The notes under the pieces were generated by a model that was not told the origin of the DNA, ran no database searches, and saw only the letters and a list, made by a program, of their open reading frames with translations. Both the position numbers and the translations under genes were made by a program. A stretch of DNA of 64,000 nucleotides from Hyphococcus sp. (lineage in GTDB: Bacteria; Pseudomonadota; Alphaproteobacteria; Caulobacterales; Parvularculaceae). The stretch spans positions 1 to 64,000 of the forward strand of contig JANQON010000001.1 of assembly GCA_028289605.1 (NCBI GenBank), in the 5' to 3' direction. Of this stretch, positions 48,417-56,714 are shown piece after piece (the stretch's first letter is position 1; each line of letters begins with the position of its first letter).

Positions 48417-49523
48417 TTATTCCGCGGCGACGATTTTCTCGCCTTCCGCAGCGACGCTTTTTACGTAGTCTTCGCGCGCTTTCCGGTTCATTTCATCAAA
48501 CTCTTCGGCGCGGGCGTCGTCATTTTCCGACAGCGCTGAATAGTCGACATCAGCGAACCCGATAACGCCCATATCCGTATAGGCGTTCTGGATTTTGTCG
48601 GACCACAGCCCGATGTCGCGAACAATCGGCACGATCCGCTGGAACAGCATGGATCGGAAGTGCTTTTGAAATTCCGATTCCTTTTGCGCAGCGATGAAGT
48701 CGTCCGCAGGCAGATCAAGATGTTCATAAAGCTCGCGCGCTTCGAAGCGGTCGCGCATGAGATAACAGGCCTCAACCAGGAATTCCTCGCGTTCGTCCCG
48801 CTCCGCCTGGGTGAGCTCAGGATAAAACTCGCGAAGCGTGATGCGTCCGAACGCGACATGGCGCGATTCATCCTGCATCACATAGGCGTTGACCTGTTGA
48901 GAAAGCGGGTTTTGCGCAATCTCGCGAATGTTGTTGAAGGCGGCGAGCGCCAAGCCTTCGATGACAACCTGCATCGCCAGATAGGTCATGTCCCATCGTG
49001 AATCGCGCAACGCTTGATCGACTAGCGTTTGCAGCGGCTTTGTCATCGGATAGGCGACGTCGAATCCTTCAAGAAATTTTTTGTAGACTTCGACGTGCCG
49101 CGCTTCGTCCATCACTTGGGTCGAGGCGTAGAATTTGGCGTCGAGATCCGGCACCTGCTGGACGATTTTCGCAGCGCAGATCAACGCCGCTTGTTCGCCC
49201 TGCATGAATTGAGAGATGATCCAGGACTGCTGATGCCGGCGCAGTTCGGCCTTTTCCTTGTCGCTCATCTTCGCCCAGTAGGGCGTGTGATACGGACCGC
49301 TCATCGGGTCCGGTATCTGCATCGGGTTTTCGGTGTCCAACTCAAGCGACCAGTCCACGCGAGACAGCGCGTCCCACTGCATGTCCTTGCCCTTTTGATA
49401 AAGGTGCATCATCTGCTTGCGGCCGTCGTCATATTCCCAGTCGAAGGCCGCTTCAAAGCCTTGCGGGACGGTCCAGCAGGGATCGATGTCGGGAATGGGG
49501 TAGAGTTCGCGCAGTGACGCCAT
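48417..49523 (-). CDS. Ferritin-like di-iron protein, putative oxygenase
   Basis: A 368-residue soluble helical protein, not tied to a named enzyme. Its ligand set matches class II di-iron proteins such as R2 or AurF: Glu110 (GEQAAL), Glu140 with His143 (DEARHVEVY), Glu189 (IEGLAL), and Glu219 with His222 (QDESRHVAFG). The N-terminus MASLRELYPIPDIDP has no signal peptide. The start at 49523 is marked by GGAGGAAG. A TTGACA sequence and a 34-bp palindrome lie upstream, so it is probably a regulated single gene. Oxygenation or desaturation of an organic substrate is the usual role for this fold; the substrate is unknown. Confidence 0.75.
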   Translation of the reverse strand: MASLRELYPIPDIDPCWTVPQGFEAAFDWEYDDGRKQMMHLYQKGKDMQWDALSRVDWSLELDTENPMQIPDPMSGPYHTPYWAKMSDKEKAELRRHQQSWIISQFMQGEQAALICAAKIVQQVPDLDAKFYASTQVMDEARHVEVYKKFLEGFDVAYPMTKPLQTLVDQALRDSRWDMTYLAMQVVIEGLALAAFNNIREIAQNPLSQQVNAYVMQDESRHVAFGRITLREFYPELTQAERDEREEFLVEACYLMRDRFEARELYEHLDLPADDFIAAQKESEFQKHFRSMLFQRIVPIVRDIGLWSDKIQNAYTDMGVIGFADVDYSALSENDDARAEEFDEMNRKAREDYVKSVAAEGEKIVAAE

Positions 49524-49553
49524 GACACTTCCTCCCAGGAAAGGGCGATCTAG

Positions 49554-49600
49554 GTAAACCAACCAGTGTTTACACTGGTCAGTTTACTCCATGCTGTCAA
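49554..49600 (-). promoter_or_regulatory. Promoter with nested palindromic operator for the di-iron gene
   Basis: Inner arms ACCAGTG / CACTGGT around TTTA at 49562-49579 and outer arms GTAAAC (49554-49559) / GTTTAC (49582-49587), with two-base CA spacers. On the minus strand the consensus -35 TTGACA is at 49600-49595, just before the palindrome, so the site would cover the -10 and start. The size and symmetry are like TetR-family operators; no regulator gene is adjacent. Confidence 0.62.
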
Positions 49601-49647
49601 GACAGAATGGCAGGCGGTCGCCGGCGCCGGCCGCTGTGACGGCCGCC

Positions 49648-50064
49648 CTATTTCTCGGTTTTGTCGAGCGGGACGCCGTATAGTTCGAGACGGTGGTCGA
49701 TGAGCTTGTAGCCGTGTTCTTCGGCGATGCGCTTTTGCAGCTGCTCGATTTCTTCGCTCACGAATTCGATGACATCTCCTGAGCGCAGATCAATCAAGTG
49801 GTCATGGTGCTCTTCGCTCGCCTCTTCGTATCGCGCGCGGCCGTCTTGGAAATCGTGGCGCTCAACCACGCCGGACTCTTCAAACAAGCGCATCGTCCGA
49901 TAAACCGTTGCGATCGAAATATTGGAATCGATTTCTGCTGCGCGGCGATGGATTTCCTCCACATCGGGATGATCGTCAGCCAAGGACAGAACGCGCGCGA
50001 TCACCTTGCGCTGTTCCGTCATGCGCATGCCTTTTTGAATGCAGAGTTTTTCGAGGCGGTCCAT
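49648..50064 (-). CDS. fur: Fur-family transcriptional regulator
   Basis: A 138-residue metal-responsive repressor. The winged-helix region includes GMRMTEQRKVIARVLSLADDHPDVEEIHRR and ISIATVYRTMRLFEESGVVERHDF. The metal site is EHHDHLIDLRSGDVIEF; no CxxC pair is visible. ATG 50064 is used because upstream residues are not family-like. In alphaproteobacteria, Fur proteins at this location can be iron- or manganese-responsive (Mur), so fur is a family name here. Confidence 0.9.
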   Translation of the reverse strand: MDRLEKLCIQKGMRMTEQRKVIARVLSLADDHPDVEEIHRRAAEIDSNISIATVYRTMRLFEESGVVERHDFQDGRARYEEASEEHHDHLIDLRSGDVIEFVSEEIEQLQKRIAEEHGYKLIDHRLELYGVPLDKTEK

Positions 50065-50130
50065 GCCCTTGTCTCCTTCTGCCCCCGTTATCCATGTCTC
50101 GCGCACGGCTTGCAACCTAAAAGCGAACAC

Positions 50131-50577
50131 TTACAACGATCTACGCAAAATCTGCGCATCCGCGCCGTCCCGATAATATGATTTGCGCAATCCCACTTGC
50201 TTGAACCCCGTAGAAGCATAAAGGCCCAGCGCCGGCGCGTTCCCGGCGTCAACCTCCAAAAGCATCGCGGCGGCGCCGGACCGGCTGGCGCGTCCCATCG
50301 CCTCTTCCAGCAACGCCCGCCCGACGCCGGCGCCGCGAGAGGCGGGCGCAACACCGATGGCCAACATTTCCGCTTCCCCGGGCAGCATGCGCCATATCGC
50401 AAATCCGTCCGGCTCTGTCGCATTGGTTCCGGCAAAAAGCACCTCGGCGCCGGGCGCGTCGAAACTCTCCGCCACGCCCTTTGCGCCCCAGCTGCGCGCG
50501 CCGAATGCGACTCGCTCAAGCCGCTGCAGGACGCCCGCCTCTTCCGCGCCCGCCCGCCATATGCGCAGCGTCGTCAC
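50131..50577 (-). CDS. rimI: Ribosomal protein S18-alanine N-acetyltransferase-like GNAT
   Basis: A 148-residue GNAT enzyme in the RimI position, between tsaB and fur. The acetyl-CoA loop is AIGVAPASRGAGVGRALLEEAM, and the C-terminal motif is LEVDAGNAPALGLYASTGF followed by RKSYYRDGADAQIL. Both are RimI hallmarks, except that the usual N-A-x-A is GNAPAL. It overlaps tsaB by four bases (ATGA), consistent with a shared operon. Acetylation of S18 is the family function. Confidence 0.9.
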   Translation of the reverse strand: MTTLRIWRAGAEEAGVLQRLERVAFGARSWGAKGVAESFDAPGAEVLFAGTNATEPDGFAIWRMLPGEAEMLAIGVAPASRGAGVGRALLEEAMGRASRSGAAAMLLEVDAGNAPALGLYASTGFKQVGLRKSYYRDGADAQILRRSL

Positions 50578-51242
50578 GATGGGGCGCCGAACGGCGGCGC
50601 CGGCGGTTTTGCATCCGGCGCGCGCAAATAGAGCGGCGCCGGCGGCCCTGTCGGCGTCGGCGCGGCCGCTGCAATGCGTGCAACAACGACCGGGTCGATC
50701 TGGGCGTCGACGTCAGCGACTGTCCATTCTGTCGGCGCATCATTGATCAGCGGGGCGCCGGTTCCGACGGTCGCGACCGGCGCGGCGCCGGTCTGCTTTT
50801 GCAACCGCGCCAAGGCCGCCGCCGGCGTGTCGACGAACGGCTGGACTAATTCATCTTTACCCTGATAAAGGCCGCCATAGACCTGACCGCGGCGGGCGTC
50901 GATGATGGGAGCGACCAAGCCGCCTTGCGCGCTTACATTCTGCGCCAGCGCTTTCAGGCTGGCGACGCCGACAATGTCGGCGCCCACTGCAAGACCCAAA
51001 GCGCGCGCGAACGACAGGGCGATGCGGACCCCGGTGAAGCCGCCGGGACCGACAACGACGCCGATACGATCGAGATCACGCGGCGTAACGCCTGCGTCTT
51101 CGAAAAGGCGCGCCGCCATGGGACCAATGCGCTCGGCGTGACCTCGCGCCATGTCCTCGATTTGCACGCCGATCGGCGCACCGTCTTTCAAGATCGCCAG
51201 GGAACAGCGCTGCAACGCCGTATCAAGTCCGAGCACCAGCAT
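50574..51242 (-). CDS. tsaB: tRNA threonylcarbamoyladenosine biosynthesis protein TsaB
   Basis: ASKHA-fold partner of TsaD in making t6A37. The 222 residues have LGLDTALQRCSLAIL at the start, GHAERIGPMAARLFEDAG in the middle and the signature GVVVGPGGFTGVRIALSFARALG. The last 30 residues are Pro-rich. It is coupled to rimI by an ATGA overlap. Confidence 0.96.
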   Translation of the reverse strand: MLVLGLDTALQRCSLAILKDGAPIGVQIEDMARGHAERIGPMAARLFEDAGVTPRDLDRIGVVVGPGGFTGVRIALSFARALGLAVGADIVGVASLKALAQNVSAQGGLVAPIIDARRGQVYGGLYQGKDELVQPFVDTPAAALARLQKQTGAAPVATVGTGAPLINDAPTEWTVADVDAQIDPVVVARIAAAAPTPTGPPAPLYLRAPDAKPPAPPFGAPS

Positions 51243-51273
51243 TGCCGCTACCTAGGCGCGCGCACACGATGGG

Positions 51274-51867
51274 TCAAAGAATTTCGCAAACCTCGCCGAA
51301 GTCGAAGCGAGGACTGCGCGGAAACAGGTCTTTGTCGGTTCCGTAGCCGATATTGCAGAGAAAGTTCGCCTTGAAGTTCGTTCCCGCAAAAAACTCTTTG
51401 TTTACACCCTCCTGGTCGAAACCGGACATGGGCCCGCAATCCAGGCCCAGGGCGCGAGCAGCGATCATGAAATAGGCGCCCTGCAGCGTTCCGTTGCGAA
51501 ACGCCGTTTCTTTTATGAGATCATCATTACCGACAAACCAACTTTTAGCATCCGTATGCGGAAAGAGCGTGGGCAAATGCTCATAAAAGTCGAGATCGTG
51601 CGCGATAATCACGCAACACGGCGCAGACTTTGTTTTTTCCTGATTGCCTTCCATGAGATGCGGCATCAACCGGGCCTTGCCCTCATCGGAAGAGACAAAG
51701 ACAAAACGCGCCGGAGAACAGTTCGCCGACGTCGGCCCCATCTTCGTCAGGTCGTAAACCGCCTGGATCAATGTTTGTGAAACATCGCGCGCCTCCCAGC
51801 CGTTTCGCGTGCGCGCATCGCGAAAGACAATATCGAGCGCTTCGTCGTTGATCATCTTGTCAGACAT
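51274..51867 (-). CDS. Nitroreductase-family protein, RutE/malonic semialdehyde reductase-like
   Basis: A flavin-dependent oxidoreductase of 197 residues. It resembles RutE: TRNGWEARDVSQTLIQAVYDL, GPTSANCSPARFVFV and FRNGTLQGAYFMIAARALGLDCGPMSGFD. The last segment is the nitroreductase FMN region. RutE reduces malonic semialdehyde in uracil degradation, but no other rut genes are here, so the substrate is open. It lies between tsaB and a dodecin gene. Confidence 0.85.
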   Translation of the reverse strand: MSDKMINDEALDIVFRDARTRNGWEARDVSQTLIQAVYDLTKMGPTSANCSPARFVFVSSDEGKARLMPHLMEGNQEKTKSAPCCVIIAHDLDFYEHLPTLFPHTDAKSWFVGNDDLIKETAFRNGTLQGAYFMIAARALGLDCGPMSGFDQEGVNKEFFAGTNFKANFLCNIGYGTDKDLFPRSPRFDFGEVCEIL

Positions 51868-51885
51868 TGGCTGGCGGGCCTTTCC

Positions 51886-52095
51886 TTATTTCTCGTAACG
51901 GAAGCCGATTTCAAGCGTCACTTGGTAATATCGGACTTTGCCCTCGTCGAGATAGCCGCGCGTTGAGACGACCTCGAACCAATCGAGATTTTTCACTGAC
52001 TTCGATGTCGTGGTCACCGCGTTTTCAATGGCGTCTTCAATGGATTTTTTCGACGTGCCGACGACTTTTGTCACCGCATATACGTTATCGGACAT
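51886..52095 (-). CDS. Dodecin
   Basis: A 69-residue flavin-storing protein that forms a hollow dodecamer. Family features: YAVTKVVGTSKKSIEDAIENAV with the helix, then NLDWFEVVSTRGYL, whose Trp stacks on the flavin, and YYQVTLEIGFRYE. It is 18 bp upstream of the flavoprotein nitroreductase gene, so the two may be co-transcribed: one stores flavin, the other uses it. That link is inference. Confidence 0.92.
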   Translation of the reverse strand: MSDNVYAVTKVVGTSKKSIEDAIENAVTTTSKSVKNLDWFEVVSTRGYLDEGKVRYYQVTLEIGFRYEK

Positions 52096-52203
52096 GGGTC
52101 ATTCCTTTCGGTAGCGTGTTTTTTGGAGCTTACCGAAACCGACCCGCGTTGGGAATCATCTCGGGCGTCCGTCCATGAGAAACCGCCCTCTCTGAGAACG
52201 GCG

Positions 52204-52791
52204 CTAAACCGCAGCCTCAACTTTCACGACTTCCGGCACATAGTGCTTCAGCATGTTCTCAATGCCCGCTTTCAGGGTCATGGTCGAGGACGGGCAACCG
52301 GCGCAAGCGCCCTGCATCGAGAGAAAGACAACGCCGGTGCGGGGCTCAAAATGCTTGAACACGATGTCCCCGCCGTCGGCGGCCACGGCCGGGCGCACGC
52401 GGGTCTCGATGAGTTCGATGATCTGCTCGACCGTCTCGCGGTCTTCGCCCTCATACTCGTCGAGCGATGTCGCCGGGTCAGAAGACGGCGCCGCGCCCTC
52501 GTTCAGGACGGGCAGGTTCGCGGTGAAAAAGTCGGCGATCGCGCCAAGGAGCGCAGGCTTGATATGCATCCATTCGACCGATTCAGCCTTCGTCACCGTG
52601 ATGAAATCGGCGCCGAGATAGACGCCCATGACGCCGTCTGTCTCGAACAGGGTCGCGGCGAGGGGCGAGCCCGCCCGCGCCGTTTCCAGCGTCGGAAAAT
52701 CCATGCCCAACTCACCTTCGCCAAGCACCGGGCGGCCGGGCAGGAATTTCAGGGATTGCGGGTTTGGCGTGTCTTCCGTCTGTATGAACAT
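52204..52791 (-). CDS. nfuA: NifU-type iron-sulfur scaffold (Nfu N-domain plus CxxC domain)
   Basis: Iron-sulfur cluster carrier of 195 residues. The N-terminal Nfu domain begins MFIQTEDTPNPQSLKFLPGRPV, and the C-terminal NifU domain ends with VVFLSMQGACAGCPSSTMTLKAGIENML; CAGC holds the cluster. ATG 52791 is preferred to an upstream start at 52824. It is near tsaB in many alphaproteobacteria. It may serve miaB and ttcA in this region. Confidence 0.93.
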   Translation of the reverse strand: MFIQTEDTPNPQSLKFLPGRPVLGEGELGMDFPTLETARAGSPLAATLFETDGVMGVYLGADFITVTKAESVEWMHIKPALLGAIADFFTANLPVLNEGAAPSSDPATSLDEYEGEDRETVEQIIELIETRVRPAVAADGGDIVFKHFEPRTGVVFLSMQGACAGCPSSTMTLKAGIENMLKHYVPEVVKVEAAV

Positions 52792-52962
52792 CAATCGGGG
52801 CTTCCTTGCGCTGCGCGGCTTCACCTAAGCATTCCGGCCGTCGGGCGCAATAACCCGCAGCTCGGCCGCCGGGACCGGCCGAACAGCCGCTCTGGCCGTT
52901 CCTTGCCACGCCCCGGCAACCCGCGTAATCGCTAGAGCATAAGAACGGGTCGCGAGGGCTGA

Positions 52963-55263
52963 ATGGACGACGATACGATCAAATTCACCGACGAAGAGGC
53001 GCTTGAATTCCACGCGCGCGGCAAGCCGGGCAAGCTCGAAATCACGCCGACCAAGCCCATGGTAACCCAACGCCATTTGTCGTTGGCCTATTCGCCGGGC
53101 GTCGCCGTGCCCGTCCGGGCGATCGCCGACGACCCGGACACCGCGTATGACTACACGTCAAAGGGAAATATGGTCGCCGTCATCTCGAACGGCACGGCCA
53201 TTCTGGGCATGGGCGATCTCGGCGCGCTCGCCTCCAAGCCGGTGATGGAGGGCAAATCCGTCCTTTTCAAACGGTTCGCCGATATCGACTCGGTCGACAT
53301 TGAGGTCGACACCAAGGACCCGGAAGCGTTTGTGAATGCCGTCAAACATCTGGGGCCCGCCTTCGGGGGCATCAATCTGGAAGACATCGCTGCGCCGGCG
53401 AGTTTTGAGATCGAGCAGCGGTTGAAAGAATTGATGGACATTCCCGTCTTTCACGACGACCAGCACGGCACCGCCATCATCGCCGCCGCCGGCCTGCTCA
53501 ACGCGCTCGACATCACCGGCAAGTCCATCAAGGACATCAAGGTGGCCGTTTCCGGCGCGGGATCGTCGGCCTTGTCCGTTATCGGGCTGATCAAGGCCAT
53601 GGGATTGCCGCATGAAAACGCGCTGGTGTGCGATTCCAAGGGCGTTCTCTACAAAGGACGCACCGACCGTATGGATCAGTGGCGTTCCGCCCACGCCGTG
53701 GAGACCGACAAGCGTTCGCTGGCGGAAGCCATGGACGGCGCAGATGTGGTGCTCGGCCTTTCCGTCGCCGGCGCCATTTCCCAGGACATGATCAAATCGA
53801 TGGCGAAAAATCCGATTGTTTTCGTCATGGCCAATCCAACGCCGGAAATTCTGCCTGAAGAGGTTCAGGCCGTGCGCCAGGACGCCATTATCGCCACGGG
53901 CCGTTCGGACTATCCCAACCAGGTCAACAACGTGCTTGGGTTTCCGTACATATTCCGCGGCGCCCTGGATGCGCGCGCGCGGACCATCAACGAAGAGATG
54001 AAAATCGCCTGCGCCGAGGCGCTGGCCAAGCTCGCGCGAGAAGACGTTCCGGACGAAGTCGCCGCCGCTTACGGCAAACGCCTCAGATACGGTCCGGGTT
54101 ACATTATTCCGACACCGTTCGACCCGCGCCTGATCTCTGAAGTGCCGCCGGCGGTCGCCAAGGCCGCGGCCGACACCGGCGTCGCGCGCAAACCGATTGA
54201 ATGCCTTGCCGACTACAAGCACACGCTTGCAGCGCGCCTGGATCCCTCAGCGTCATTCTTGCAGACGATTTACGCCTCGCTTCGCGCCAGCGACACGCCG
54301 AAACGGATCGTCTTCGCCGAAGGCGAAGAAGAGGCCGTTGTTCGCGCCGCTTATACATTCCAGCAGGAAGGACTCGGCACGCCGGTCCTGATTGGCCGCG
54401 AAGAAATGATCAAGAACGCGCTCGCCGATGCGGGCCTGCCCGTAAATCACAAATTTGAAACCTATCACTCGCGTACGGCGACGCATAACTCAACCTATAC
54501 TGATTATCTTTACGAGCGCCTTCAGCGAAAAGGGTATCTCTACCGGGACGCGCAGCGCCTCGTGAATACGGACCGAAATGTCTACGCCGCATGCATGCTC
54601 GCCCATGGCCACGCGGACGGCATGGTCACAGGCGTAACCCGCCATTACGACGTTGCGCTCGACAATATTCGGCTCGCCCTCGATTCCCGCCCCGGCGAAC
54701 GAATGATCGGGGTGTCCGTGATCCTGACAAAACACAGGACTCTCTTCGTCGCCGACACCAACGTGACAGAGTTGCCGAATTCAGAGGAGCTGGCCGAAAT
54801 TGCCGTTCAGGTTGCGCACGCTGCGCGTCACCTTGGGTTCACGCCGAAAGTCGCCTTTGTGTCCTATTCCAATTTCGGCAATCCGGATACGGCGCATTCT
54901 CGCCGCGTCGCCGGCGCCGTCGAACTGCTCGACAAGCGCCGGGACGTCGACTTTGAATATGAAGGCGAAATGACGCCGCGCATGGCGCTGAACGAACAAC
55001 TGCGGCGGCTTTACCCATTCTCACGGCTGAAAGGAGAAGCGAACGTTCTCATCACGCCAGGCGTTCACTCCGCCGCGATTTCGACAAAGCTCCTCGGCGA
55101 GGTCGGCGGCGCCATGGTGCTGGGACCGGTTCTGATCGGCATGGAAAAGCCCGTGCAAATCGCGCAGGTCGGCGCCGGCGTTGCAGATATCGTCACGCTC
55201 GCCGGCATGGCTGCATACGAGCTCGACAAAGAGCACAGAAGCTGGGCGGAGAAAGTCGGCTAA
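52963..55263 (+). CDS. maeB: NADP-dependent malic enzyme with C-terminal phosphotransacetylase-like domain
   Basis: Decarboxylates malate to pyruvate and makes NADPH. The 766 residues are the standard length of the MaeB fusion. The malic domain runs from HLSLAYSPGVAVPVRAI through GKSVLFKRFADIDSVDIEVD to FHDDQHGTAII. The NAD(P)-binding part has VAVSGAGSSALSVIGLIKAMG. The phosphotransacetylase-like half starts near residue 430 (PKRIVFAEGEEEAVVRAAYTFQ) and lacks proven activity in relatives, where it regulates the enzyme. It is a plus-strand gene 171 bp after nfuA on the opposite strand. Confidence 0.96.
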   Translation: MDDDTIKFTDEEALEFHARGKPGKLEITPTKPMVTQRHLSLAYSPGVAVPVRAIADDPDTAYDYTSKGNMVAVISNGTAILGMGDLGALASKPVMEGKSVLFKRFADIDSVDIEVDTKDPEAFVNAVKHLGPAFGGINLEDIAAPASFEIEQRLKELMDIPVFHDDQHGTAIIAAAGLLNALDITGKSIKDIKVAVSGAGSSALSVIGLIKAMGLPHENALVCDSKGVLYKGRTDRMDQWRSAHAVETDKRSLAEAMDGADVVLGLSVAGAISQDMIKSMAKNPIVFVMANPTPEILPEEVQAVRQDAIIATGRSDYPNQVNNVLGFPYIFRGALDARARTINEEMKIACAEALAKLAREDVPDEVAAAYGKRLRYGPGYIIPTPFDPRLISEVPPAVAKAAADTGVARKPIECLADYKHTLAARLDPSASFLQTIYASLRASDTPKRIVFAEGEEEAVVRAAYTFQQEGLGTPVLIGREEMIKNALADAGLPVNHKFETYHSRTATHNSTYTDYLYERLQRKGYLYRDAQRLVNTDRNVYAACMLAHGHADGMVTGVTRHYDVALDNIRLALDSRPGERMIGVSVILTKHRTLFVADTNVTELPNSEELAEIAVQVAHAARHLGFTPKVAFVSYSNFGNPDTAHSRRVAGAVELLDKRRDVDFEYEGEMTPRMALNEQLRRLYPFSRLKGEANVLITPGVHSAAISTKLLGEVGGAMVLGPVLIGMEKPVQIAQVGAGVADIVTLAGMAAYELDKEHRSWAEKVG

Positions 55264-55355
55264 CGCAATCGCGATCCTGCATCACGCAGATATCATTGGC
55301 TGACGATCGTCATCGACAATAGCGTTGCCCGCGATGCTTTTCACGCGGGGCGCTT

Positions 55356-56210
55356 ATGCGTTTTTTCAGCCTTATCGTTGTCGTTATTGCAATCACGGGA
55401 TGCGCATCGGCGCAAACCGCCATCGAACGACGCTTTATCCCCGACGCCGATCTCGCATTTCCGGCCTTCGCGGCCATCAGCGAGACGGCCGGTCACAAAG
55501 TAGACAACGCGCCCTGGGCGGCGTTTCTTGAAGAGTACGTTCTGACCGGCGCCGACGGCGTCGCGCTCGTCGACTATGGGGCCGTGTCGGAGGCCGACGC
55601 CGACGCGCTCGACGCCTATGTCGCAATGCTCGAAGGGATCGATCCCGCCTCGCTGTCGTCCGACGACCAGCTGGCGTTCTGGATCAATCTCTACAACGCC
55701 GTGACGGTCGCTCTTATCCTTGATGAATATCCGCTGAAGTCTATCCGATCGATCAAATCCGGTCCTTTTGACTTCGCCGGTCCCTGGAATGACAAACGGG
55801 TTCAGGTCGCCGGCGAGGCGCTGTCCTTGAACGATATCGAGCATGGCGTCATCCGCGCCGTTTATCGCGAGCCGCGGATACACTATGCGGTCAATTGCGC
55901 TTCAATCGGCTGTCCGGATTTGCGCGCCGAGCCTTACGAAGGCGAAACGATCGACGCGGCGCTGACGGAGCAAACGCGCCGTTACATCAATCACCCACGC
56001 GGCGTTTCCGTTGATGAACGCGGGCGCATTACCGCGTCGCGCATTTTCGCCTGGTATCGGGAAGATTTCGGCGCGACGGAAGCCGACGTGATCGCCCATA
56101 TCGCCCAATACGCAGAACCGACTCTGGCGGCGACGCTGAGCGGAAAGACAAAGATCCGCCGATACGAGTATGACTGGGCGTTGAACGATGCGGCGGCGAC
56201 AACGCGATGA
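55356..56210 (+). CDS. DUF547 lipoprotein
   Basis: A 284-residue exported protein with a lipobox (AITGCAS) after a hydrophobic signal. The DUF547 core is clear: DQLAFWINLYNAVTVALIL, SGPFDFAGPWNDKRVQVAGEALSLNDIEHGVIR and HYAVNCASIGCPDLRAEPY. The Cys in VNCASIGCP and nearby His are conserved in the family, which looks like a papain-like fold of unknown function. It is 92 bp downstream of maeB. Confidence 0.9.
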   Translation: MRFFSLIVVVIAITGCASAQTAIERRFIPDADLAFPAFAAISETAGHKVDNAPWAAFLEEYVLTGADGVALVDYGAVSEADADALDAYVAMLEGIDPASLSSDDQLAFWINLYNAVTVALILDEYPLKSIRSIKSGPFDFAGPWNDKRVQVAGEALSLNDIEHGVIRAVYREPRIHYAVNCASIGCPDLRAEPYEGETIDAALTEQTRRYINHPRGVSVDERGRITASRIFAWYREDFGATEADVIAHIAQYAEPTLAATLSGKTKIRRYEYDWALNDAAATTR

Positions 56211-56348
56211 GACGACTGATGCCTGCGGCGGCCTGTCTTCATTGCGCTGTCATTTGACTCTATTCTGACCTCGACGGTGGAAGCTCTGCTCACGCAATGC
56301 GCGGGCTTTCAATAACGGGCGCGGTTACATTCAGAATGGAGAAGCCCC

Positions 56349-56660
56349 GTGAACACCTCAATCATCATCGCCGTCGCCGCATCAGTTGCTTCCATTGCGG
56401 TCGCGCCGCCCGCGATCGCACTGGAAAAAACCGAGGTGCTGTTTAAGTACCACGACTCCGATCTTGAGAGCTTCGGCGCCAGACATCGCCTTTACGCTCG
56501 CATCACGCAGGAAGCGGACGCCGCCTGCGCAAAGCACGCCAACACCGCGTACGAAAAAGCCGAGTGCGTCGCCGACGTCAAACAGCGCCTAGTCGCGGTG
56601 GTGGATCACGAGAGCCTCTACGCCATTCATGCCCGCGCGACACAGGGCGAGACTGAGTAG
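56349..56660 (+). CDS. UrcA family protein
   Basis: A 103-residue exported protein with GTG at 56349, preceded by GGAGAAG. It has a signal peptide ending IALEK and the UrcA pattern: VLFKYHDSDLESFGARHRLYARI, EADAACAKH and EKAECVADVKQRLVAVVDHESL. The two Cys may pair. UrcA proteins are common in Caulobacterales, Hyphomonadales and sphingomonads; their role is unknown. Confidence 0.87.
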   Translation: MNTSIIIAVAASVASIAVAPPAIALEKTEVLFKYHDSDLESFGARHRLYARITQEADAACAKHANTAYEKAECVADVKQRLVAVVDHESLYAIHARATQGETE

Positions 56661-56714
56661 AAACCACACCCCCGCCGGGACAACCCAGCCGTTTAGGCTT
56701 CGTAGTGACGACCG

